A stretch of DNA of 64,000 nucleotides, taken from positions 1-64,000 of the forward strand of contig JAAYAY010000269.1 in NCBI GenBank assembly GCA_012719125.1. The letters run 5' to 3'. The stretch is from Planctomycetaceae bacterium (lineage in GTDB: Bacteria > Planctomycetota > Planctomycetia > Pirellulales > Thermoguttaceae). The notes under the pieces were generated by a model. The model did no database searches. It was not told where the DNA came from and was given only the letters and a program-made list of their open reading frames with translations. Below, one piece after another: positions 45,246 to 53,693 of this stretch. The position numbers were made by a program, and so were the translations under genes. The first letter of the stretch is position 1; the number at the start of each line of letters is the position of its first letter.

Positions 45246-46259
45246 CTAGGACTCCTGTTTGGCACCATCGTCAACCTTCGCAGCACGCTCCGACCACTCC
45301 GCCCAGATCCGCGCCAGTATCGTGCCGGTGAACATGCAGCCAAACGTGTAAAGGGCTGCCGGCAAGGCGATTCTCTCGTCGGGAAACAGCCCCATGGCGA
45401 GCGTCGTGCCCAGCCCGGCGTTCTGCATCCCAATCTCCAGAGTCAGGGCCCGGCGCATCGGATTCGGCAGCCGCATCAGACGTCCGCCGCCGTAGCCGGC
45501 CGCGTAGCCGGCCAGATTCACCGTCAGCAGGGCAACGACCAACCGCGTCTCCAATTGGGAGACTCCCCCTCGATTGACTCCCACGACAACGGCGATGATC
45601 CACAGGATCGTCAGATTGGCGATGATCGCTCCGAGCAGTCGGGCGCCTGTAGCCCAGATCGGCCAGATCCGCGAAAGCACGTGTCCTATGACCACTGGCA
45701 AGACGACCATCCAGCAGAGATCGATAAAGACCTTTCCAACCGGGAAATCGACGACCAATCCGCCCAGCGCCAGCCACAGCACCCAGGGCACCACCAGCGG
45801 CGACAGAATCGTCGCCGACGTCGTCAAGCTGACGGAATAACTCACGTTTCCCCGGGCGATCATGGTCAGCACGTTGGAGGCCATGGCCCCGGGAACGCAG
45901 CCGACCATGATGATGCCGATCATCCACGGCCCTTCCAGGCCGAACAATCGTCCGACCCAGTAGGCAAGCAGGGGCATGGCCGAATACTGGACCGCTGTGC
46001 CGCCCAGCACGGTCGGCCAGCGGCGGAAGACCATCACGACCTCGTCAGGAGGCAGCAGCGAACCGATCGCCAGCATCGTCACCGCGATCATGGTGCCAAG
46101 CCAGCCCTTGGTTGCCACGAACGGGTCGAAGGCTGCACCGTCCAACCCGAGAGAATTGAACCAGGCAGGCCAGCAGTAGGCCACCCAGCAAAGCAGCACC
46201 AGCCACACGAGGAGAAAACGTTCGAGAACGGCCTGGAATCGGTTGGCTGACTTGGTCAC
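45246..46259 (-). CDS. bile acid:sodium symporter (BASS) family transporter
   Basis: The 337-residue protein has about nine membrane helices with the BASS-type MIGIIMVGCVPGAMASNVLTMIARGNVSYSVSLT in two pieces and EIGMQNAGLGTTLAM near the end, the two unwound helix motifs typical of BASS/ACR3 folds. It would couple Na+ (or H+) to uptake of an organic acid. A GTG start at 46259 with GGGAG about 10 nt upstream is preferred; the frame stays open 41 codons further upstream without family-like sequence. Confidence 0.88.
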   Translation of the reverse strand: MTKSANRFQAVLERFLLVWLVLLCWVAYCWPAWFNSLGLDGAAFDPFVATKGWLGTMIAVTMLAIGSLLPPDEVVMVFRRWPTVLGGTAVQYSAMPLLAYWVGRLFGLEGPWMIGIIMVGCVPGAMASNVLTMIARGNVSYSVSLTTSATILSPLVVPWVLWLALGGLVVDFPVGKVFIDLCWMVVLPVVIGHVLSRIWPIWATGARLLGAIIANLTILWIIAVVVGVNRGGVSQLETRLVVALLTVNLAGYAAGYGGGRLMRLPNPMRRALTLEIGMQNAGLGTTLAMGLFPDERIALPAALYTFGCMFTGTILARIWAEWSERAAKVDDGAKQES

Positions 46260-46529
46260 AACAAGAAATCTCCCGTATCCGGTGGCTGCACCAAGTGCGA
46301 AGCGCAAGCGAGGACAGCGAGCCGGCCACTCCCGCCCGCGTCGCTCCTCAAGTGTACCTCCGTCGCCGGGCCAAGCAAACACGAATCACAACACTTAAGC
46401 CGTTCTCCGTCAACGCCTTTCGTCGACAGAAACTTGCACTATCCCCGGCAAGACCGATGTGGCATACTGGCACAATCGTGCCCCAGGCGACGGGAATCGC
46501 CGCCATGGTCTGTTCGTATGGAGACGAAG

Positions 46530-47795
46530 ATGGAACGGAAGCCGCCAAGAATCTTCTTCAGCGTCGGTGAGCCAAGCGGCGACATCCACGGAGCCAATCT
46601 GATCCGGCAATTCAAGGCCCGCGATCCCGACATCGAGTGTGTGGGTTATGGCGGTCCCAAAATGGCGGAAGCCGGCTGCCGGTTGCACACCGACCTGACG
46701 GCATTGGCCGTCATGTGGCTGTTTCGGGTCCTTGTGAATCTGCACAAGTTCTGGGGCCTGGTCAGTCGAGCGGATCGATACTTCCGCCACCATCGCCCCG
46801 ACGCCGTCGTCCTCATCGACTACCCGGGCTTCAACTGGTGGATCGCCCGGCGAGCCAAGGTGCACCATATCCCTGTGTTCTACTACACGCCGCCTCAGAT
46901 CTGGGCCTGGGCCCAATGGCGGATCAAGAAGATGCGGCGGTTCGTCGACCACATCCTGGCCGCCCTCCCCTTTGAGGCCGAATGGTTCCAACAGAAGGGC
47001 TGCAACGCCACCTTCGTCGGGCACCCCTACTTTGACGAAGTCGAACGGGAACCACTGGACGAAGCGTTCATGCAGCAATTCCGCGACCGGCCCGGTCCGT
47101 TGGTCACCATCCTGCCGGGCTCGCGGACGCAGGAGGTGGAGAAGAACCTGGCGGCCTTCCTGGACGCCGCAGAAAAAGTGCGCAAGCAGGTGCCGGACGC
47201 CCGCTTTGCGGTGTCGCCCTTCCGCGAGAAGCACGCCCAGGCGGTTCGGGAGATGCTGGCGAAACGTGGCATCGACGCGACGGTCCACGTGGGCAAGACG
47301 CCCGAACTAATCCACTTGGCCGACTGTTGCATGGCCGTTTCCGGATCGGTCTCGCTGGAGTTGCTGTTTCACGCCAAGCCGACCGTCATTCAGTACAAGA
47401 TCACGCCCCTGGAGTTCTTCGTGCAGAAGTTCTTCCGCAAAGTGAAGTACATCACGCTGGTCAATCTGCTGACGGCCGACGAACTGTTTCCAAAAGACGT
47501 GACCCCCTACGATCCGTCGCAGCCCGACGCCGATCGCGTCTTGTTCCCCGAATACCTGACCTGCGAGGACAAGTCGGCCCAGGTGGCGGCCCACGTCGTC
47601 CAGTGGCTCACCGACGATTCGGCCAGACGCCGCCGGGTCGCCCAACTGGAGGCCCTGCGTGAGAAGGTCGCTCACGGCGGAGCGGCCGCCCAGGCGGCCG
47701 ATTACATCCTGGGGACCCTGCAGAACCAGGAAATCCGCCCGCCGCGGCCACATTTTCTTGGGAAGTCGAGAAATGCTACAATGGAATGCTCGTGA
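46530..47795 (+). CDS. lpxB: lipid-A-disaccharide synthase (LpxB)
   Basis: This 421-residue GT19 enzyme shows SVGEPSGDIHGANLI at the start, then VVLIDYPGFNWW, YYTPPQIWAWAQWR, FVGHPYFDEV, ILPGSRTQEV and AVSGSVSLELL, which are the nucleotide-sugar and lipid X binding segments. LpxB joins lipid X and UDP-2,3-diacylglucosamine to make lipid A disaccharide. ATG 46530 (MERKPPRIFF) has GGAG close upstream; 46518 is an alternative. It is good evidence for lipid A in this organism. A site-2 protease gene follows 35 nt downstream. Confidence 0.95.
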   Translation: MERKPPRIFFSVGEPSGDIHGANLIRQFKARDPDIECVGYGGPKMAEAGCRLHTDLTALAVMWLFRVLVNLHKFWGLVSRADRYFRHHRPDAVVLIDYPGFNWWIARRAKVHHIPVFYYTPPQIWAWAQWRIKKMRRFVDHILAALPFEAEWFQQKGCNATFVGHPYFDEVEREPLDEAFMQQFRDRPGPLVTILPGSRTQEVEKNLAAFLDAAEKVRKQVPDARFAVSPFREKHAQAVREMLAKRGIDATVHVGKTPELIHLADCCMAVSGSVSLELLFHAKPTVIQYKITPLEFFVQKFFRKVKYITLVNLLTADELFPKDVTPYDPSQPDADRVLFPEYLTCEDKSAQVAAHVVQWLTDDSARRRRVAQLEALREKVAHGGAAAQAADYILGTLQNQEIRPPRPHFLGKSRNATMECS

Positions 47796-47830
47796 GTACT
47801 CCGTTCGACTGACCCTCGGAGCTTGGTTAC

Positions 47831-48571
47831 GTGCTACTTGGTGAACCTCCACGTTCAGCCGGCGATCTCCACTTCCGGCTCTTCGGCATCCCCGTGCGGG
47901 TTCATCCGTACTTCTGGCTGGTTGCCGTCATGCTTGGCCTGGGTCCGGACTCGCAATTGAGCGACATTCTTATCTGGGTCGTTGCTGTCGTCATCTCGAT
48001 CCTCATTCACGAGTTGGGCCACGCACTACTGATGAGGGCGTACGGCCTATGGCCCTGGATCACCCTCACCGGTTTCGGCGGTCTGGCCTCGGCCGATCCG
48101 GCCGGTGCCCAACGGATTGGCACCGCCGGCAATGTCCTCATCTCCTTCGCCGGCCCCGCCGCGCAATTCGTTCTGGTGGCAGGACTTGCAGCGGCACTTA
48201 AGGCCCTGGGGTACAGCATCACCCTGGATACGAGCGGTATCGTCCCGCTCGTGTATCCGGGCGAACCCGTGGCTTCGTGGGGAGTGTCGATGCTGCTCAT
48301 CTATCTCATGACTGCCAGTGTGTCTTGGGCGGTGCTCAATCTGATTCCGGTCTATCCGCTCGACGGAGGTCAGATCGCACGCGATTTGTTCCTGGCAGCA
48401 AGTCCGCGCAACGGAATCACTCGGTCGCTGATCCTGTCCATCGTCGCCGCAGTTGCCGTCGCCGTTGTCGCTCTGTCGAACGGCAGCAAAGTCTTGGCGC
48501 TCATGGCCGGCTTGCTGGCCTACAGCAACTACGCCGCACTCCAGGCCTATCGCAATCAGCGCGGTTGGTAG
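47831..48571 (+). CDS. site-2 protease family (M50) membrane metalloprotease
   Basis: This 246-residue membrane protein has the zinc motif HELGHA in helix 2 (about residue 60) and NLIPVYPLDGGQ near residue 170, which supplies the third ligand. There is no PDZ or CBS domain, so it belongs to the small group of S2P-like proteases. It would cut a transmembrane substrate within the bilayer. The start is a GTG at 47831. It follows lpxB closely on the same strand and may share its transcript. Confidence 0.88.
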   Translation: MLLGEPPRSAGDLHFRLFGIPVRVHPYFWLVAVMLGLGPDSQLSDILIWVVAVVISILIHELGHALLMRAYGLWPWITLTGFGGLASADPAGAQRIGTAGNVLISFAGPAAQFVLVAGLAAALKALGYSITLDTSGIVPLVYPGEPVASWGVSMLLIYLMTASVSWAVLNLIPVYPLDGGQIARDLFLAASPRNGITRSLILSIVAAVAVAVVALSNGSKVLALMAGLLAYSNYAALQAYRNQRGW

Positions 48572-48754
48572 AAACGCCGTGTCAGCGGACGTCGATCGCC
48601 GGTCTTGCGGGAGAATTCTTTAAGAAAACTCGCGGGAAGCTGCCGATAAGAGATGGCAATATCTTGCGGGGGGGCCGGGCTCTCTCGCAGGTTGGAGCCG
48701 GGTGATGGATTTCGGCTCCAGTGTAACCCTAGGCTCTAGGACGGAGATCCTCCA

Positions 48755-48880
48755 ATGCCGAAGAAAGCAGCCAAAAAAGCGGTGAAGAAGGTCGCGAAGA
48801 AGAAAGCAGCCAAGAAGGCGCCAGCCAAGAAGGCCGCCAAGAAAGCGCCGGCCAAAAAGGGCTGTTGCTGCTGCAAATAA
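48755..48880 (+). CDS. histone H1-like Lys/Ala-rich protein with Cys4 tail
   Basis: This 41-residue protein (MPKKAAKKAVKKVAKKKAAK at the start) consists of KKAAKK/KKAPAKK repeats and ends in GCCCCK. GGAG lies just upstream of the ATG. About half of its residues are Lys. The pattern matches histone H1-like DNA-compacting proteins of chlamydiae and planctomycetes. The four consecutive cysteines at the C-terminus are unusual; they could bind metal or crosslink. It is too short for most gene finders. No operon partner is present. Confidence 0.78.
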   Translation: MPKKAAKKAVKKVAKKKAAKKAPAKKAAKKAPAKKGCCCCK

Positions 48881-48914
48881 TGTCCGGGTTCCCTGGCAAA
48901 GCGTGAACGGAGAA

Positions 48915-48952
48915 GAGGCACTATACTTGCGCCCGAATGAGCATAGTGCCTC
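48915..48952. repeat. 10-bp hairpin downstream of the histone-like gene
   Basis: GAGGCACTAT (48915-48924) pairs with ATAGTGCCTC (48943-48952) around an 18-nt loop. No U-run follows. It shares AGAGGCAC with the inverted repeat at 27890-27984. Confidence 0.6.
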
Positions 48953-49014
48953 ACCTCTGTGCCGATTTCAGGGAAAAGGTGACAGTCGCGTCTTGCCTCT
49001 TGGAATCGAGCAAC

Positions 49015-50097
49015 TCAGCCCAACACCGAAAGCGACGGCATGGGCGGCTTCTGACGCCGCTGAGACACGATCTTCTTGACCAGATTCGTGCACAGGTCTT
49101 CCAGGTAGGGAGCGACCGTCTTGTCGTCGAAGCAGGATGCCAGCGTGCCTTCGTCGCCGCGAATCCGCATCTGCATGTTAATCGGCACTTCCCCGAGGAA
49201 AGGCACGTTCAACTGCTCGGCCCTCGCCTTCGCACCGCCGCATCCGAAAATCTCGTGCCGGCTGTTGCAGTTCGGGCAGGTGAAATGGCTCATGTTCTCG
49301 ACCATGCCGAGAACCTCGATATTCACCTTGCGAAACATGGCGACGGCCTTGGTGGCGTCCAGTAGCGCCACGTCCTGCGGCGTGCAGACGACGACGGAAC
49401 CCGTCAGTGGCAGAAGTTGCGAGAGCGTGATGGCGATGTCGCCCGTTCCCGGCGGCATGTCGATGATCAGGTAGTCGAGGTCGCCCCAGTTCGTATCCCG
49501 CAGAAACTGCGTGATCGCTCCGTGCAGCATGGGCCCCCTCCAGATCACCGCCTCCTCGGCCGGAACCAGCAGGCCCATCGAAAGAACCTTCATGTTCCCG
49601 ACGTCGACCGGCTGGATCTTCCCGTCGATCATGGTGGGACGCTGCTCGGTGCCCAGCAGGTGCGGTATGCTCGGGCCGTACACGTCGGCGTCCATCAACC
49701 CCACCTTCGCTCCCGCCCGCGACAGCCCGACGGCGAACGACGCTGCGATCGTGCTCTTGCCCACGCCCCCCTTTCCCGAACCCACCGCGATCACGGCCTT
49801 GGCAGACAGGCCGACCTCCCCAAGCTTCTGCGGGGCGCGGTGGTGTTCGACCAGGTCCACGTCGACCTCGGTTAACTGAGGAAAATGTCTCCGGATATGC
49901 TCCACCAGATCGGCCCGTGTCTGTTTCCACAACGGGGCGGAGAACGTCGTCAGACCCAGCGTCAACGCCAGCTTGTCGCCGTCGAGCTTCAGGTCCCGGA
50001 CCTGTTCGAGCGTCACAATGCCGCGCCCGGCTTCCGGATCGGTGAATTCGTTGAGCACTTGCTCAACCGCCTGCTGGGTCAATGGGCCATCGCTCAC
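49015..50097 (-). CDS. Mrp/ApbC-family Fe-S cluster carrier ATPase
   Basis: The 360-residue protein has an N-terminal FeS-assembly (DUF59/MIP18-like) domain (about 5-85). A P-loop ATPase follows with the deviant Walker A GSGKGGVGKST, VGLMDADVYGPSIPHLLG, DMPPGTGD, VCTPQDVALLD and the cysteine pair CPNC. Members carry and insert 4Fe-4S clusters, and eukaryotic Ind1/NUBPL serves complex I. Here it lies downstream of the nuo operon on the same strand. The start is a GTG at 50097. Fe-S binding by the Cys pair of a dimer is expected from the family. Confidence 0.93.
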   Translation of the reverse strand: MSDGPLTQQAVEQVLNEFTDPEAGRGIVTLEQVRDLKLDGDKLALTLGLTTFSAPLWKQTRADLVEHIRRHFPQLTEVDVDLVEHHRAPQKLGEVGLSAKAVIAVGSGKGGVGKSTIAASFAVGLSRAGAKVGLMDADVYGPSIPHLLGTEQRPTMIDGKIQPVDVGNMKVLSMGLLVPAEEAVIWRGPMLHGAITQFLRDTNWGDLDYLIIDMPPGTGDIAITLSQLLPLTGSVVVCTPQDVALLDATKAVAMFRKVNIEVLGMVENMSHFTCPNCNSRHEIFGCGGAKARAEQLNVPFLGEVPINMQMRIRGDEGTLASCFDDKTVAPYLEDLCTNLVKKIVSQRRQKPPMPSLSVLG

Positions 50098-50196
50098 TTG
50101 CTTGCTCCTAGGGGTGTGCGGCTGTCAAAATGGGCCTTCCGCATTCGGTCCTGCATGCGTTTCACGCATAGCCGTTCGTCGAACGTACAAGCCTCG

Positions 50197-50700
50197 TCAC
50201 GAACGCCCTGTTCCGGCTCGTTCCGCCGCCCTTGGCCAGGGCAGGCGAGCCCATACTCGCTGTTCCGGAGTCAGCGACGGCTCGGGCACTTGTTCCAGGT
50301 GCCGGCGGATAATCTCGACGATCGGCGCCAATTCCCGTGGCGACGTGCACAGCCAGACAATTCCCGCCTCGAGAATCTGCCAGCGGTGCGGTTCCGCCTT
50401 CCGATCGGCCACGGCAAGGATCCGTACCGCCGGAAACTCGCGCCGCATGCGGCCTACCAGTCGGACAACGTCCGCAGACGTCGATTCTGTCCACAGGGCA
50501 ACCACGATCGAAGCGGGGCTCGCCGCAATCATCGTGCGGCAGGCCTGAAAGGTGCGAGCCTCGTACACCCGAGGCCCCTCAGACCTAAACAGACGACGCA
50601 AATGCCGTGCCCAGGAACCGTCACTCTCCCAAACGACCAACTTCGCCGGCTCGTAGGGGACGGTTCGCTGCGAATCGCCGTTCTGAAGCGTCTCATTCAT
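50197..50700 (-). CDS. degenerate receiver-like protein
   Basis: The 167-residue protein starts MNETLQNGDSQ and from about residue 20 has an alternating strand/helix pattern (KLVVWESDGSW, ASIVVALWTEST, FPAVRILAVADRKAE, GIVWLCTSPRELAPIVEII) resembling a response-regulator receiver. The usual acidic pair is reduced to ESD, and the phospho-acceptor Asp position reads ALWTES, so it probably cannot be phosphorylated in the standard way. It follows the PAS/AAA/Fis regulator gene by 31 nt and is likely co-transcribed with it. Confidence 0.65.
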   Translation of the reverse strand: MNETLQNGDSQRTVPYEPAKLVVWESDGSWARHLRRLFRSEGPRVYEARTFQACRTMIAASPASIVVALWTESTSADVVRLVGRMRREFPAVRILAVADRKAEPHRWQILEAGIVWLCTSPRELAPIVEIIRRHLEQVPEPSLTPEQRVWARLPWPRAAERAGTGRS

Positions 50701-50731
50701 GGTAGAAGTGTGGGGGACCGTTGGCAAGGTA

Positions 50732-52135
50732 TCAGCCTGTCTCGTCGTCGTCCGATTCCTCGTCGACCAGCCCCAATTGGACCAGTCGGCGATAGAGCCG
50801 GGGCCGATTCAGCCCGAGCAGCCAGGCCGCTTTCGTCTTGTTGCCTTTAGCCTGAGCCATGGCTCGCGCGATCAGTTCTCGCTCGATCGCCGCCAGATAC
50901 TCGTCGATCTGGATCGTGGTCTCTTTGCGCCGCGGATGAGCGGCCGCGTCGAGCGCCAACCGAATGTTCTCCGGAATGTCGCACGGCCGAATCTCGGGGC
51001 TTTCTGCCTGCTGATGGGCCGACGCAATGGCCGCCGAGAGCTCATCCAGGCTGCCCGGCCAACCATATGCAGCCAGCATGTCGAGCGTCTCCGACGCTGC
51101 CCCGCCAATCTGCTTGCCCCCCTCCGCGTTGATCTGTTCGATGAACGTCTGAACGAGCAGCGGAAGGTCTTCGATCCTCTCGGCCAGGGCCGGCAGCTCA
51201 ATCTCCAGCGTACTCAGGCCGAGTGCAAGTCTCGTGTCGTATTCCCCCTGCCTGGCCAGTTCAACCAGGCGACGTGTCGACGTCGCCATGATCCGCAAAG
51301 GAAAGGGGCGTTCGAACAGCACGTGCGCCAGTTCCCGTTGCGCCTCGGGGCTGATCGTGTCCACTCCGTTGAGCAACAACGTGTTCTGCCCGGGACGATC
51401 GCTGCCAGTGTCTTGTGCGGCCAGGGCGATCACCGTCGAGCGGACCAGATCGCCGCCCAGCACCGCGCAATCGAGCGGGACAACGGCGCCGGCATGCTCG
51501 CCGTCGCCGGCAAAATGGACGGTTCTTGCCAGCCGTTCTTTGCCGCTTCCCTTGGGGCCGACGATCACGACACTCGATCGCGTGCCGGACGCCAAGGCCG
51601 CCTGGGATCGGGCTCGCCGAATCGCCGGACTCGTTCCCACAAGTCGATCCGGCAGGTGCTCCGCCGCCTGCCGCCGATGGAACTCGCGAAGCTGTTCGTG
51701 GAGCGACTGCGATTCGCTCTGCCGCGGCTCGCCGGGCGCCGTTTCCTGAAAATCGTCGGGCAGGTCCAGTTCGTCGACCACCGCAACCACGGCGATCAAT
51801 TCGCCGACGTCTCCCAGAGGGTGGAACACAGCCTTCCTCCGGCGCGTGTGTCCCTGCTCGTCGTTCCGGACCACCAGCCCCGTGCATCGCCGGCCCGAGA
51901 AGGCCGCCGGCGGCGGGCACAGGCCGGCAGTCAACGCGTCGATTCCCGCCGCCTCGGGAGCGCTGTGGTAGGCGCAGCGCCGCCCCAACAGATCGTCGGC
52001 CACTGCCCCAAGCCAACGGCGAAAGGCCGCGTTGTAGAAGACGATCTTCCGGTCTTCGTCCAGAATGTAAAGGGGCTGCGACGCTCCATCCAGCAAGCGT
52101 CCCAAAGCCGGCCCCCGGTTTCGCGCCCGAGACAT
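50732..52135 (-). CDS. PAS plus NtrC-like AAA plus Fis HTH regulator lacking GAFTGA
   Basis: The 467-residue protein has an N-terminal PAS-like domain (PLYILDEDRKIVFYNAAFRR), an AAA domain (about 170-390; Walker A GPKGSGKE, Walker B-like NTLLLNGVD) and a C-terminal Fis-type HTH (NKTKAAWLLGLNRPRLYRRL). The order is like a sigma-54 enhancer-binding protein, but the GAFTGA loop is absent: the region after LDCAVLGGDL lacks the ESELFGH-GAFTGA stretch. It therefore probably does not contact sigma-54 and may act as a repressor or a sigma-70 regulator. It starts 19 nt after nuoN and is likely transcribed with it. Confidence 0.8.
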   Translation of the reverse strand: MSRARNRGPALGRLLDGASQPLYILDEDRKIVFYNAAFRRWLGAVADDLLGRRCAYHSAPEAAGIDALTAGLCPPPAAFSGRRCTGLVVRNDEQGHTRRRKAVFHPLGDVGELIAVVAVVDELDLPDDFQETAPGEPRQSESQSLHEQLREFHRRQAAEHLPDRLVGTSPAIRRARSQAALASGTRSSVVIVGPKGSGKERLARTVHFAGDGEHAGAVVPLDCAVLGGDLVRSTVIALAAQDTGSDRPGQNTLLLNGVDTISPEAQRELAHVLFERPFPLRIMATSTRRLVELARQGEYDTRLALGLSTLEIELPALAERIEDLPLLVQTFIEQINAEGGKQIGGAASETLDMLAAYGWPGSLDELSAAIASAHQQAESPEIRPCDIPENIRLALDAAAHPRRKETTIQIDEYLAAIERELIARAMAQAKGNKTKAAWLLGLNRPRLYRRLVQLGLVDEESDDDETG

Positions 52136-52154
52136 CGGAATCGGTTGTTGGGGT

Positions 52155-53693
52155 TCAGGGTTCAGGAGTCAGGGCGTTCGGAGGTGCCTGGTTGTCGACG
52201 ACCTGACTTGCGTTCTCCGGAACGGCCTGATCAGCCGAGTCGTACCACGGCATGGGAAATACCCCGATCGCCAACACGAGCAGACCACAAATGACCGCGG
52301 CCGTCAACGGACCGGTTCCGGCGGCGTTGGATCTGACTCTACCCAACGGCATGCGGAAGAACATCGCGCCCACGATCCGCAGATAATAGGCGGCCGCAAT
52401 CGCCGCGTTCACGACGCCGATGATCGCCAATCCTACGAACCATTCCCGCACCCCCGGACCGCTGCCGTGTACCCCGAGCGCACCGCCAAACAAGGCCAGC
52501 TTGCCCCAGAAACCCGCCAAGGGAGGAATGCCGGCCAGACTGAACATGAAAGCTGCAATCAACCAGGCCAGCAGGCGTTGCCTCGGTACCTCGCTCCATG
52601 CCAGCCCCGCCAGGCCGTCGACGTGCTCGAGCGGCTGGTCCGAACTGCCGAGGCAATTCAACGCGGCAAACGTGCCCAACGTGGCTACGCTGTAAACCAG
52701 CAAGTAAAACAGCAGCGCCGCCGTGCCGTCGAAGGCCCCCGGGGCCCCCGAAGCGGTCCCCAACGCCACCGTCAAACCGATCAGCATGTATCCGGCGTGG
52801 GCGATGGAGGAGTAGGCCAGGAGCCGTCGCAGATTGTCCTGCCACAGGGCGAGCACGTTCCCCGTGGTCATGGTCAGTACCGCCAACGCCATCGCGATCC
52901 GCCAAGTGTGAGAGGGGAGGCCTTCCGTCGCCACCAGGACCAGCCGGATCAGCGCAATGAAACCCGCCAGTTTCGGAGCCACCGAGAGCAGGGCCGCGTT
53001 CGAGTTGGACGTCCCTTGGTAGACGTCGGCGGCATAAAAATGGAACGGCACGGCCGCGATCTTGAAACTCAACCCGGCAAAGAGGAACACCGCCGCCAGG
53101 CGTCCGGCCGACGCCAGCGGATTGGCCGCGTCGCCCAATCGGGCCTGGATCACGCCGAGAGACGTCGATCCCGCCGACCCGTAAAGGAAACACAAACCGA
53201 AGAGCAAGATTGCCGAGGCCAGGATGCTGAGATAGAAGTACTTGGCAGCCGACTCGCGGCCTTCGATCGTGCGCCGTCCCACAAACAACAGGATATAGGT
53301 GGGGATGGAGATCAACTCGAGTCCCAGGAAGACCAGGATCAACTCGCCCGAGACGCTCACGAGCATCATCCCCGCCACGACCAGTAACACCGAGCCTACC
53401 AGCTCGGGCGCGTCGCGATCGCTAGTCGGACGCCACGACAGCAGGACGAGAATCACGCTCAATCCCAAGGCAAGCCAGCGAGTCCACACCGCCAGGTTAT
53501 CGAGCAGCAGCGGATCGGCCGATGCGAGCGGCGTGGTCGTTGCCAGGCACCCGCCTGCCAGCCCGAGGCCCGCCAGGGCCACCCACGACCAGGAGGCACG
53601 CGGCGCGGCGAAGGCCCCGGCGACGTAGACGAACACGGCCGTCACGACGACGAGCATCTCCGGACCAAGCTGCCAAACCACCTCACTCGTCAC
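52155..53693 (-). CDS. nuoN: NADH-quinone oxidoreductase subunit N
   Basis: The 512-residue subunit has about 14 membrane helices and NuoN-type motifs including GLELISIPTYILLF, ESAAKYFYLSILASAILLFG, FKIAAVPFHFYAADVYQG and LRRLLAYSSIAHAGYMLIG. It is one of the three antiporter-like proton-translocating subunits of complex I. The GTG at 53693 overlaps the nuoM stop by 11 nt and has GGAG about 10 nt upstream; a start at 53720 would lengthen it by nine residues. It is the last nuo gene of the operon. Confidence 0.92.
   Translation of the reverse strand: MTSEVVWQLGPEMLVVVTAVFVYVAGAFAAPRASWSWVALAGLGLAGGCLATTTPLASADPLLLDNLAVWTRWLALGLSVILVLLSWRPTSDRDAPELVGSVLLVVAGMMLVSVSGELILVFLGLELISIPTYILLFVGRRTIEGRESAAKYFYLSILASAILLFGLCFLYGSAGSTSLGVIQARLGDAANPLASAGRLAAVFLFAGLSFKIAAVPFHFYAADVYQGTSNSNAALLSVAPKLAGFIALIRLVLVATEGLPSHTWRIAMALAVLTMTTGNVLALWQDNLRRLLAYSSIAHAGYMLIGLTVALGTASGAPGAFDGTAALLFYLLVYSVATLGTFAALNCLGSSDQPLEHVDGLAGLAWSEVPRQRLLAWLIAAFMFSLAGIPPLAGFWGKLALFGGALGVHGSGPGVREWFVGLAIIGVVNAAIAAAYYLRIVGAMFFRMPLGRVRSNAAGTGPLTAAVICGLLVLAIGVFPMPWYDSADQAVPENASQVVDNQAPPNALTPEP

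Noticed and set aside
50732-52135. Functional sigma-54 activator
   Set aside because: The GAFTGA motif and its flanking ESELFGH sequence are missing.
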